Virus record (IMG/VR): IMGVR_UViG_3300018080_000225
Span: 1 to 53,766 of that record
Source of the DNA: a virus
Direction: 5' to 3' (one strand)
Length of the DNA stretch: 53,766 nucleotides
A program made the position numbers and the translations under genes. Under the pieces are notes generated by a model. It had not been told where the DNA came from and made no database searches. It was given only the letters and a program-made list of their open reading frames with translations. Positions 46,822 to 53,766 of the stretch are shown here, in pieces (the stretch's first letter is position 1; each line of letters opens with the position of its first letter).

Positions 46822-47638
46822 TGTCTTGTGCCTCCACTGTTTTGGCATCAATATTTCCTACAATACACGGGTTACGATACCCTATCTTAAATGATCCATC
46901 TGGATTACGTTTGTAACGTTCATCTGAGTATACTACCCAGGTTCCTTGTCGAATATGTGCTTTTGGTGCTTTACGAATCTTTGGATGCATAGCTAATACT
47001 GCGACACGATCTATCTTGGCATGTCTGAAGCAACGTGGTTTCATACTCTTGGGTATACCTGGTTTTACGAGATCAGGAAATGCTTGAAGGTAATTCAGAA
47101 TGCCAAATGTATTTTCTGCAAGATAATAACCTAATGGTGTGATCTCTTCTTTAATAGTAATTAGTGGTTTTTCTTTCGGGATAAAGGCTATTAATGTACC
47201 AGCATCAATGTTTCTCCACTGAAGTACTATTGCATCGTTTGCAGGGAATACAAGAACTGGTGGAAGTTGTTTTCCTTGGAAACGATCATGAGGATGCCAT
47301 GCAATCGAAAATATTGGCACATTACCAAATACATTTGCACAATGTTCGACTTTTGTACCTCGAACGAAGTCTACAATCCCTTGTTCGATGAAAAATGTTG
47401 GTCGATCATTCATCATCCAACCATATTCACTTGCTATAAGAATTCGCATACTTACTTGTATATCTTCAATTGAAGGTTTGTCATTTTCTGGATATGCACT
47501 AAATGCTTGTTGAGCAAAACTTTTTGCTACATCCATAATACCTTTTTGTAAATGTTCAGGAGGCAAATTACGCCAAAAAGATTCAGGTGTCTGTTTTGAT
47601 TCGATTGTAGGATCATAAATATGCCACCATAGTTTCAT
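46811..47638 (-). CDS. Unknown 275-residue protein
   Basis: GGAGAAAAGTTGTT before ATG, ATGA overlap. Contains SMRILIASEYGWMMNDRPTF, FSIAWHPHDRFQG and TWVVYSDERYKRNPDGSFKI, the last like a small beta domain. Not recognised. Confidence 0.65.
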   Translation of the reverse strand: MKLWWHIYDPTIESKQTPESFWRNLPPEHLQKGIMDVAKSFAQQAFSAYPENDKPSIEDIQVSMRILIASEYGWMMNDRPTFFIEQGIVDFVRGTKVEHCANVFGNVPIFSIAWHPHDRFQGKQLPPVLVFPANDAIVLQWRNIDAGTLIAFIPKEKPLITIKEEITPLGYYLAENTFGILNYLQAFPDLVKPGIPKSMKPRCFRHAKIDRVAVLAMHPKIRKAPKAHIRQGTWVVYSDERYKRNPDGSFKIGYRNPCIVGNIDAKTVEAQDNET

Positions 47639-47784
47639 AACAACTTTTCTCCTGTATATACATCCCTATAGTCATCATCCCCTATTAAAATAGCCTCACA
47701 ACTATGGCATACACAGCCGATACCATTTAAGCAACGAGAATATTCATTTGGCTTGATTTCTTTCTTGCAACGGCTACAAGTCAT
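47635..47784 (-). CDS. 49-residue zinc-ribbon protein
   Basis: Start at ATG 47784 (AGAGGAAAACCT upstream). MTCSRCKKEIKPNEYSRCLN and CVCHSC give two CxxC pairs. Probable zinc ribbon. Confidence 0.6.
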   Translation of the reverse strand: MTCSRCKKEIKPNEYSRCLNGIGCVCHSCEAILIGDDDYRDVYTGEKLL

Positions 47785-48095
47785 AGGTTTTCCTCTACTT
47801 TTTCTCCATGATCCCATACTGATACTCGTGGACTTTTACATGGTGTTTCACGACAAAATTGTAATGCTTCTTCGAGTGTAGGAAACGGCAAAATTTGAAA
47901 CATACTTACAGTCATTAACACTTTTTGTCTATCTATTTGTTTCAATAGAGTCGGATTATATCTACCATAACACAGACGTAATGCTTCGTACTCTTCTTTT
48001 GTGTCCCATAGGCTACCAATAACACAAGCAAAGGGTAGTTGTAACTGATCGAGTACTTTTTCAGCCTCTATTGTTACATGATCCCAATTACTCAT
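47781..48095 (-). CDS. Unknown 104-residue protein
   Basis: AGGAGAATAAG before ATG. Mixed alpha/beta, MSNWDHVTIEAEKVLDQLQL and FPTLEEALQFCRETPCKSPR. Directly downstream of the sigma factor gene. Confidence 0.6.
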   Translation of the reverse strand: MSNWDHVTIEAEKVLDQLQLPFACVIGSLWDTKEEYEALRLCYGRYNPTLLKQIDRQKVLMTVSMFQILPFPTLEEALQFCRETPCKSPRVSVWDHGEKVEENL

Positions 48096-48096
48096 C

Positions 48097-48840
48097 TTAT
48101 TCTCCTATTAGTTGTTTGAGGCGAGGGATAATACCTTCGTTCAAACGTTTGTGTATAGCTACCTTACTAAGGCCAAGTTCCTTGGCTATCTCTGCCATTG
48201 TTTTTCCTTCAATCCGTCGTGTTATAATGATCTTTTCCTTTGACGTAAAGTAAAATGACTCAAGAATATCTTGTAACATTAACAATTCAATTGAACTTTG
48301 CGTTGCCAAACCATGAGTTGCAGTCATTTGTTTTTGACGTACAGTAGCATCCTCGAAGTCTTTTGCACCGCGTTTTTCTACTTCATCATATTGTTTGCAA
48401 TGGAAAAGTTGTTCAAATATACCTGAATCTTTTTTCAGTTCTGCTTTTAACCAATCACTTTCAATAGGCGGTCGAACCGTATAATCCGTTGAAACAAAAC
48501 GTATAATATCATGATATACAGTAGCATGTATACAACGATCCAGATTGTCATGTTTTGTCATTCCTTCATTTCGAGCGATACGGTCTAGGCATCTGACTAG
48601 GGAATACAAGCCTTCTGAAACCAGATCATCAGAACGGCCCTTTTGTCCTATTTTACCATTGACTCTTGCAGCAATTGCAAAAACTAATCTCATATAATGT
48701 AAAATAAGCTGATCCCGGATTACTTGATCGCCTTTTCTTAGTTGTTCAAGTTTTTGTGCTATCAAATCTTTCGGTATTAGCTCAGGTAAGGGTATATGAG
48801 AGAAGTATGACTCAAAACGCTGTCTATACGCTTTTTGCAT
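48097..48840 (-). CDS. sigma70-family RNA polymerase sigma factor
   Basis: 247 residues with GGAGATTAG before ATG. Region 2: QLILHYMRLVFAIAARVNGK, DDLVSEGLYSLVRCLDRI and YHDIIRFVS. Region 4: LTSKEKIIITRRIEGK-like segment followed by TMAEIAKELGLSKVAIHKRL, a clear HTH. Regions 1 and 3 are minimal. It probably redirects host RNA polymerase to late phage promoters. First gene of the 48.9 kb promoter, with two palindromes in its leader. Confidence 0.85.
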   Translation of the reverse strand: MQKAYRQRFESYFSHIPLPELIPKDLIAQKLEQLRKGDQVIRDQLILHYMRLVFAIAARVNGKIGQKGRSDDLVSEGLYSLVRCLDRIARNEGMTKHDNLDRCIHATVYHDIIRFVSTDYTVRPPIESDWLKAELKKDSGIFEQLFHCKQYDEVEKRGAKDFEDATVRQKQMTATHGLATQSSIELLMLQDILESFYFTSKEKIIITRRIEGKTMAEIAKELGLSKVAIHKRLNEGIIPRLKQLIGE

Positions 48841-48853
48841 CTAATCTCCAATC

Positions 48854-48867
48854 TTGTAACTTTACAA
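48854..48867. promoter_or_regulatory. TTGTAA palindrome, tandem copy 1
   Basis: TTGTAACTTTACAA, upstream of the sigma factor ribosome site. Confidence 0.7.
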
Positions 48868-48869
48868 TC

Positions 48870-48883
48870 TTGTAACATTACAA
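48870..48883. promoter_or_regulatory. TTGTAA palindrome, tandem copy 2
   Basis: TTGTAACATTACAA, 16 bases from copy 1 and 23 bases after the -10. This is the only tandem pair I see, placed before the sigma factor gene. Confidence 0.7.
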
Positions 48884-48905
48884 TTTCCACATCAACTGTA
48901 CTACT

Positions 48906-48934
48906 ATTATAGCAGAACTGGACCCTTATGTCAA
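48906..48934 (-). promoter_or_regulatory. sigma70 consensus promoter
   Basis: Minus strand TTGACA (48934-48929), 17 bases, TATAAT (48911-48906), at the end of the VRR-NUC gene. Drives the sigma factor and following genes. Confidence 0.88.
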
Positions 48935-49288
48935 GTTGACTGACCTTGGAATAATACCGGACATATAGGCAAAACAATTAGCCGGTCTAAATAACTTAGC
49001 ATATTCATCTTCGGTCGCTGCTATCAATACCCAAATACCAACACCTGCTAGTGACATAACTGGAAAATACTGTTTTTGTGCTTCGGTAAATGAAAACTTC
49101 TTAGGGTTCTTGACTTCAATCCAACGTGATCCATGTTCTTCATGCAAAGCATAGAGATCAGGGAATCCACGTTGATACATATTGCCATGCGTAGGCATGA
49201 CAGTCCAACCTCGGAGAGTCAGAAACGTTATCAAATCATTCTGAATCTTTTCTTCTGGTGAGCGTCTCAATGGGGGTGGCCTCTGCAA
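48926..49288 (-). CDS. VRR-NUC nuclease
   Basis: 120 residues, TTG start overlapping the upstream gene. SPEEKIQNDLITFLTLRGW, GFPDLYAL (Asp44) and RWIEVKNPKKF (Glu58, Lys60) form the VRR-NUC version of the PD-(D/E)XK core; AQKQYFPVM follows. Small phage VRR-NUC enzymes are thought to act on branched or recombining DNA. Confidence 0.8.
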   Translation of the reverse strand: MQRPPPLRRSPEEKIQNDLITFLTLRGWTVMPTHGNMYQRGFPDLYALHEEHGSRWIEVKNPKKFSFTEAQKQYFPVMSLAGVGIWVLIAATEDEYAKLFRPANCFAYMSGIIPRSVNLT

Positions 49289-49514
49289 AGATCCCTACCT
49301 TATGTTGTTGATACCAATGTAACTGTAACCCTTCTATGGTCATTTTACCTACGGTATGCCAAATATGATCGAGATCAATTTTTGTTGGTTTCTTATTGTC
49401 AGGGACTATTAAAATTTCACAATTTTGATGTTTCTTGCACCATTTACGTGCTTGTTTTTCCGATGGGAAATACGTTAATTTGATCTTAGGAGCAGTTTCA
49501 ACACCGATTAACAC
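49236..49514 (-). CDS. Unknown 92-residue protein
   Basis: GTG start, overlaps both neighbours. IKLTYFPSEKQARKWCKKHQ and ILIVPDNKKPTKIDLDHIW. Alpha/beta, basic. Not recognised. Confidence 0.55.
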   Translation of the reverse strand: MLIGVETAPKIKLTYFPSEKQARKWCKKHQNCEILIVPDNKKPTKIDLDHIWHTVGKMTIEGLQLHWYQQHKVGIFAEATPIETLTRRKDSE

Positions 49515-49723
49515 GAATATTTATTCCTTGTCATAAGTAAAATGAGCAACTTACAAGCGAGTTCAAGATCACCTACTTCAAGTGCTTCGGCTGCACGGTA
49601 CTGAAAATAATCATCATTATCACGATCTGCAATAACTTGGATTGTCTTATCCTTTGTCATGGATCGTAATTCTGATATGGTTTTGTTAATTAGTGCTTTT
49701 GGCAACTTTTTGGGATTGTGCAT
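49508..49723 (-). CDS. Unknown 71-residue helical protein
   Basis: Start at ATG 49723 (GGAGAACAACTC upstream). NKTISELRSMTKDKTIQVIA and AAEALEVGDLELACKLLILL; helical. Overlaps the end of the upstream gene by 38 bases. Confidence 0.55.
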   Translation of the reverse strand: MHNPKKLPKALINKTISELRSMTKDKTIQVIADRDNDDYFQYRAAEALEVGDLELACKLLILLMTRNKYSC

Positions 49724-49982
49724 GAGTTGTTCTCCATAACTCTTTGAGAGCTTTCTTTCGTTCATTAAGTTCTACAAGATCATCCATATCACCCATCAAT
49801 TCAAGGTTATCCCAATAAGTAAGTGGCATTTCTTCATAATAACTTTTGAGTGCTTGAAATACAGGATGTTGTTCAATTTGTTCTAATGCTTTACTGATCT
49901 CTCGTTTTTTGAGTTTGCGGCATTTTGCTAAGTCTAAGATTGGCCGCATCCGATCATAGACCTCTTGATATTCATTCGACAT
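49686..49982 (-). CDS. Unknown 98-residue helical protein
   Basis: Coupled to its upstream neighbour by an 11-base overlap. Helical and charged (KCRKLKKREISKALEQIEQH). Function unknown. Confidence 0.55.
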   Translation of the reverse strand: MSNEYQEVYDRMRPILDLAKCRKLKKREISKALEQIEQHPVFQALKSYYEEMPLTYWDNLELMGDMDDLVELNERKKALKELWRTTHAQSQKVAKSTN

Positions 49983-50304
49983 TCGGTTTTCTCCTTGTAA
50001 TTTCTACAAGCAATTGTGACTTTGACATTTTGCCATAGTAACGAATACCTAATTTTCCTGCCATTTTTCTTAACTCTTCAACTGACTTGTGAGCCAATGG
50101 CCCATGCTTCACAGTCTTTACCCATTCCCTTAATTGCCCAAGATTACCGAGGTCAATAAGCTCTTGCACCTGTTTTGTCCCATGTTGAGCAAATAGGTCT
50201 TTGAAATCCTGTGATCTTATAAGCTCTAAGATCGACCGCCATCTACTTAATTGGTATTCGACGGTTGCTGGATTACACGTTTTTTCTTTTTCTTGTCCGC
50301 CCAT
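49972..50304 (-). CDS. Protein with Rho-N/SAP-like C-terminal motif
   Basis: 110 residues from ATG 50304 (AGGACTAGATTC upstream), overlapping the DNA polymerase end by 58 bases. C-terminal KSVEELRKMAGKLGIRYYGK then MSKSQLLVEI resembles Rho-N/SAP two-helix nucleic acid binding motifs. N-terminal part unknown. Confidence 0.6.
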   Translation of the reverse strand: MGGQEKEKTCNPATVEYQLSRWRSILELIRSQDFKDLFAQHGTKQVQELIDLGNLGQLREWVKTVKHGPLAHKSVEELRKMAGKLGIRYYGKMSKSQLLVEITRRKPNVE

Positions 50305-52652
50305 GAATCTAGTCCTGAATGCCATTCCATTTCAAGTAAAGGAACCACTTCTGTTAACTCTTCAATCGTGTCTTCAACAACTTGCTCGACACGATGCACA
50401 TATTTAGGATTAGTTGCACTCATTATCTCATCATGAATGTTAATTGGACGCACGATCCATTTACTATAACCTGATGGTTGAATTTCCCATATGTTACGTT
50501 GTACTTTCTTAGTTGCTTGAGCACCTGTTCCCTGGATAGGTGTATTAATGGCCGCACGAGCAATTTGTCCCTGTAATGAGTAACATGCTCCATAAAGTGC
50601 GGATGTTAAGGCTCCTACTGCTGTCTGTACACGATCTCCACGTACTACATTTACGTGTATGCGTCTCCATTCATCTGGGATGTTAATAGCAAGCGCAAAA
50701 AGTGTCTTGAGCACATCAAATTCAAGTGTAAAATAACGATCAAAACCCAATAACGTAGATACAGTTTGTTTAGGATCTCGCCAAACGTGTGAGGTTCCTT
50801 GTCCATCGGGTTGATGGATCGGTGAGTAATTTTCCATCGTTTTTGAACGAGCTTCACTGACTTTACGGAATCTTCTGCTGAATGCATTGAGTCCTGCTTT
50901 TGCTTGTTCTCGTGGTATTCCGAGTCTCTTTTGAAATGAATACTCGGTTCCTGCAAATAACCATGTAAATAACCCCGATTTACTGATCGTATAATAGTCT
51001 GGAGTCTGCCCATCTGATGCGATAATATCTTCATAGCTGAGACCTGGGTAGATAAATGTTCCAAAGAGAGCATGGATTTTAGTTCTAACTGTTCCCAATC
51101 CATCACATTCATAACAATCGACTTCTTGTCCTTTCGTTTTACTTTTCTTACGATCATCTATACAGCGTAATGATCCATGACATCGATGGCACTCTCGATC
51201 TTCTCTTAGTGCTGCTCGAAGTTCAGGATCATCATAAACAGCATCGGCAATCGTGACTTCAAATCCTGAGAAGTCACCACCGCATAAGTCTTCATCATCT
51301 TCTGCCCAAGCTAATGGGAATTTTGATCTTACGATCTTGGTTTTCTTGATACCTTGTGGATTGAGCTTATCAGCTCCTGCCATTCTGGAACTCAATGTCC
51401 CTAACACTTTGAATGATGCATGGAATCTATCTGCAATTAAGAGTTTGTTATACAGTTCAACCTCTTTTTGCGCCCTTCTTGCATCATAGACTTCTTTTGC
51501 ACGAGTCGATGCCTCGGTTTCCCAAGACATGATCTCTAAAAGTGACTCCTTGTCTGTTGAGTCTGTCATAACTAATGCTTCAACAGGATCAAGCACTTCT
51601 TTAATATAACGTAAAGCGGCTGCTGGTGCTGTCGGAACATCTTGTCCTGCATATTTGCCTTCTTTGATCTTCTTTGACGCTAAGGCAATCTCTTTTAATT
51701 CTCTTATTCCATCAAGATCAACCTTGAAACCCTTCCAACGAACTGCTCCAACCATGGCAGCTAGTGTAGAATCATCGTCTCCTGGTTCCATATTGAAATG
51801 ATTGTATAACATACGGGTGAATTTGACATCATCCCCTGCATACTTTTGAGCAGTTGGTCTAAAACCCCAATGTCTTATATGATATTCAATCCATTGAGGC
51901 CACGCCCCTTTCCACTTCCCTCGGAATTTCTTCTTCCCCTTGCCTTTCCACTCGGGTAACTTACCTACGGCTTTTGCATAAGGGGCATAACCAAGTTCTA
52001 AAGGCGAAAATTGTGCAGGTACACCTACTACATCATAATCAACTGTTTTTTCTCCAAAGATGTTCTCGATCAATGGCTTCAATGCAGTAGATGGAGCAAA
52101 AGATACATAGACATTTACAAACTTTTCATCTTTTGTTTCTTGTATACGCCATGCTGGTCCGGGGACTTTACGTCTTGCAAAGAACAAAGGCTCGAAAGGT
52201 AAGGCTTCATTTAGCCAATCACATACACGTCCCGCAAGTACAGCCGGAATTCTACGAATGTATATGTTCTTACGATCCATTGTTGACTGGTACGGGCCTT
52301 TACGCACATTCAACATTACATCACAACATTTTGCTGGTTTGAGGCAACCAAGATCACGAGCATCCTCTTCAAGTTCAGCATATCTTTCAGCATCAAGAAA
52401 CTCGTCGTATGGATGACGTTGCTGATACAGCCGAAGACAGGTATAGAGTTGACAGATATGAAACCAATCAAATGCCAGATGAAAAGCTATTACACAATTA
52501 TCTGCTATCTCCTCGATCAATAGTACGGTATCAGAAATAGGCACACGCCAAACTTCATGCAAGACTATAGGGCCATCATTTTTGGCATATTGGATCAATA
52601 CAACCGGACCATGAAAGCCACAACATTCGGTATCTATAAAATAGTTATCCAC
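50247..52652 (-). CDS. Family A DNA polymerase with zinc-knuckle insertion
   Basis: 801 residues, GTG start after GAGGTAAAACAAGTAG. The 3'-5' proofreading domain is intact: FIDTEC (Asp7, Glu9), FHLAFDW (Asp62), YAGDDVKF near 280. Polymerase motif A is GGDFSGFEVTIAD near 459, motif B KSGLFTWLFAG near 555-567 (usual Tyr-Gly is Ala-Gly) and motif C NIHDEIMS near 740. Between motifs A and B a block with ECHRCHG (about 486) and DCYECDGLG (about 511) inserts before IHALFG, a DnaJ-like zinc knuckle. No 5' nuclease. The replicative polymerase; insertion unusual. Confidence 0.88.
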   Translation of the reverse strand: MDNYFIDTECCGFHGPVVLIQYAKNDGPIVLHEVWRVPISDTVLLIEEIADNCVIAFHLAFDWFHICQLYTCLRLYQQRHPYDEFLDAERYAELEEDARDLGCLKPAKCCDVMLNVRKGPYQSTMDRKNIYIRRIPAVLAGRVCDWLNEALPFEPLFFARRKVPGPAWRIQETKDEKFVNVYVSFAPSTALKPLIENIFGEKTVDYDVVGVPAQFSPLELGYAPYAKAVGKLPEWKGKGKKKFRGKWKGAWPQWIEYHIRHWGFRPTAQKYAGDDVKFTRMLYNHFNMEPGDDDSTLAAMVGAVRWKGFKVDLDGIRELKEIALASKKIKEGKYAGQDVPTAPAAALRYIKEVLDPVEALVMTDSTDKESLLEIMSWETEASTRAKEVYDARRAQKEVELYNKLLIADRFHASFKVLGTLSSRMAGADKLNPQGIKKTKIVRSKFPLAWAEDDEDLCGGDFSGFEVTIADAVYDDPELRAALREDRECHRCHGSLRCIDDRKKSKTKGQEVDCYECDGLGTVRTKIHALFGTFIYPGLSYEDIIASDGQTPDYYTISKSGLFTWLFAGTEYSFQKRLGIPREQAKAGLNAFSRRFRKVSEARSKTMENYSPIHQPDGQGTSHVWRDPKQTVSTLLGFDRYFTLEFDVLKTLFALAINIPDEWRRIHVNVVRGDRVQTAVGALTSALYGACYSLQGQIARAAINTPIQGTGAQATKKVQRNIWEIQPSGYSKWIVRPINIHDEIMSATNPKYVHRVEQVVEDTIEELTEVVPLLEMEWHSGLDSWADKKKKKRVIQQPSNTN

Positions 52653-52845
52653 CTACTTGTTTTACCTCAGTGTTCTTATATACTATGCCTGGACCATTTT
52701 GCGTAACTTCACCTGTCACTTTATTTGCTGTATTACATGACATACAGCAATAATATGTACACCCCTCTTTCTTTGGCATAGGCATTCCGCACTTTGCACA
52801 TCGAGGGTCAAATTCAATTACTTCAGGTATTGATAACTCAGCCAT
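52645..52845 (-). CDS. Zinc-ribbon protein upstream of polymerase
   Basis: 66 residues. RCAKCGMPMP and YCCMSCNTANK form a CxxC pair set. Overlaps the polymerase start. Probably binds zinc; function unknown. Confidence 0.6.
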   Translation of the reverse strand: MAELSIPEVIEFDPRCAKCGMPMPKKEGCTYYCCMSCNTANKVTGEVTQNGPGIVYKNTEVKQVGG

Positions 52846-53153
52846 TATACAGCTCCTAAAACTTGGCTTAACATAATCTTACGACCTCTTTCAAGATCAC
52901 CGTCGCAATCGAAATCAAAGATCAACGCCCATTCAGGGTCATCTTTGTGGGTAAAATATTCCCATGATTGGCTGAGACTATGTTGCACAAAATTCTCGCC
53001 TCCATCTAATAATGCATCCATTTGATTACAATCAATTTTAATCTCGACTGCATTGACATTAAATGGTGCATCTAAATTAAGGCTAAAATAATATTTCAAA
53101 ATGTCACGAACGTCTTGGTCAATTTGATCTTGTCTTAATGACTTAGCTTCCAT
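52845..53153 (-). CDS. Unknown 102-residue protein
   Basis: TAATG overlap with the next gene and starts within the end of the broken zinc-ribbon gene. Acidic alpha/beta with NVNAVEIKIDCNQMDALLDG and WALIFDFDCDGDLERGRK. Not recognised. Confidence 0.6.
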   Translation of the reverse strand: MEAKSLRQDQIDQDVRDILKYYFSLNLDAPFNVNAVEIKIDCNQMDALLDGGENFVQHSLSQSWEYFTHKDDPEWALIFDFDCDGDLERGRKIMLSQVLGAV

Positions 53154-53453
53154 CTTCTTCCTCTTGGATTTTAACTTGTTGTTCTGTCAACCATTGAAGA
53201 ACTTTTTTTCATACAATCGGGGCAAATATCAATGAATTGCCATTTTACTTGCCAATCTGTATCAAAGTATTCATATTCCGCAAATTCGATTGTTGTCTCA
53301 ATATATTTACTTGTACATGATCCTTCAGAATCTCTTATCGACCATCACATTGACAATGGTGTGGTAAAATTTCTTTTTTTGAAAGCCACAAACATCACAA
53401 ATAATCTCGACTAATACTTTCTGGTTAACTTGTTTTGTTTCATGGATTTTCAT
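53143..53453 (-). pseudogene. Zinc-ribbon protein gene with frameshifts
   Basis: Starts in TAATG overlap: MKIHETKQVNQKVLVEIICD, VCGF in frame 1. The continuation SCTSKYIETTIEFAEYEYFD then WQFIDICPDCM is in another frame, and KVLQWLTEQQVKIQEEEDGS in a third. Runs of seven A at 53203-53209 and 53374-53380 lie at or near the switches; one A fewer at 53203-53209 joins the last two parts. CDVCG and CPDC make a zinc ribbon. Likely indel errors or decay. Confidence 0.6.
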
Positions 53454-53599
53454 TAGAACATCCCAAAAGCTGTGCAGATCTCTTTATGATCTCGCATACA
53501 ATTCCAGCAGATTGCTCCAAGCCCACAATGATCGCATTGGTATAATAACTTGACTTCTTTGAAGCATAACGAACATGTTCCGCCTGGCAATTTATACAT
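53453..53599 (-). CDS. 48-residue Cys-rich zinc-binding protein
   Basis: Start at ATG 53599 in a TAATG overlap. GTCSLCFKEV, CDHCGLG, CWNCMRDHKEIC form a RING- or B-box-like cluster. Small zinc protein of unknown role. Confidence 0.6.
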   Translation of the reverse strand: MYKLPGGTCSLCFKEVKLLYQCDHCGLGAICWNCMRDHKEICTAFGMF

Positions 53600-53766
53600 T
53601 AGGAACAAGGTTCTCCACAATCTGGTCCTTGAAGAAGGTTCAGATCGCAATGTGTTATATTGAAAGGAACAGCATGTTCGTATACTGATTGACGAGCTTG
53701 TTCGTTCAATTCATACTTGATACGATCAACATTTTTCCTGTCAATATGCCCATCATCAACATCCAT
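53599..53766 (-). CDS. Partial gene at window edge
   Basis: Open from the right edge to TAA 53601-53599, which overlaps the next ATG. 55 codons seen, including RKNVDRIKYELNEQARQSVY and LLQGPDCGEPCS. An ATG lies at the very edge, so the true start may be there or outside. Not recognised. Confidence 0.5.
   Translation of the reverse strand: MDVDDGHIDRKNVDRIKYELNEQARQSVYEHAVPFNITHCDLNLLQGPDCGEPCS

Noticed and set aside
19420-48883. CRISPR array from the repeated TTGTAA motif
   Set aside because: Copies are widely and irregularly spaced, many inside genes, and no unit repeat-spacer arrangement exists.
1-53766. Integrase, attachment sites or lysogeny module
   Set aside because: No integrase-like protein or att core was seen; the XRE protein alone is not enough to call the phage temperate, though the genome outside the window is unseen.

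Overview
The window is part of a tailed double-stranded DNA phage genome, probably a long non-contractile-tailed (sipho-like) phage of a bacterium. I see a large terminase of the GpA type, a DUF4055-type portal, an HK97/P22-like coat protein, tail tube proteins, a tail assembly chaperone with a -1 frameshift, and the start of a very long tape measure protein, and I see no tail sheath. Bacterial hosting is supported by consensus sigma70 promoters (TTGACA, 17 bp, TATAAT), Shine-Dalgarno sequences before almost every gene, and a phage sigma70-like factor. Essentially every gene is on the minus strand, so transcription runs from high to low coordinates. Genes are packed with TAATG and ATGA stop/start overlaps, which I used to choose starts and to find small genes.

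From right to left: 53.8-48.9 kb is replication and repair (zinc-ribbon proteins, a family A DNA polymerase with a zinc-knuckle insertion, a VRR-NUC nuclease). 48.8-40 kb holds a sigma factor, a UvrD-like helicase, a DUF1937 protein, an HExxH protein, an RlpA-like barrel, a PD-(D/E)XK exonuclease, an XRE repressor-like protein and many small unknowns. 39.9-38.7 kb is a ParB-like protein. 38.3-37.7 kb is an RNA region with a tRNA-Leu(UAA), a candidate circularly permuted tRNA-Ile, a related structured element, a 24-bp inverted repeat and a truncated duplicate. 37.6-34.4 kb is a J-domain/pseudokinase fusion, four small membrane proteins and a VWA protein. 34.3-33 kb is an adenylosuccinate synthetase homologue (PurA/PurZ family). 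32.9-22 kb holds a DNA ligase, a SWIM/family X polymerase fusion, an ArdC-like protein and many small unknowns. 22-18.9 kb is mostly regulatory DNA with iteron-like repeats, long inverted repeats and two unknown genes. 18.85 kb to the left edge is one late operon: small terminase, a secreted protein, large terminase, portal, adaptor, scaffold, coat, an Ig-like protein with a signal peptide, three decoration-like paralogues, connectors, two tail tube paralogues, the tail chaperone and the tape measure.

The early/middle half appears to be controlled by nine near-identical sigma70 promoters and by about 14 perfect copies (plus variants) of a TTGTAA-N2-TTACAA palindrome. The palindromes lie in 5' leaders, across start codons and inside genes. 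I saw no perfect copy in the late operon, so one phage DNA-binding protein, possibly the XRE protein at 40.4 kb, may govern the early region while the sigma factor could turn on late genes. 

Several genes carry single-base shifts at A runs or single in-frame stop codons; these may be assembly errors, decay or recoding, and are annotated as broken. The most striking feature is the permuted tRNA candidate at 38.2 kb: the 3' half precedes the 5' half, the two acceptor strands are joined by a tiny hairpin loop, and the outer flanks form a conserved two-helix frame shared with a neighbouring element.
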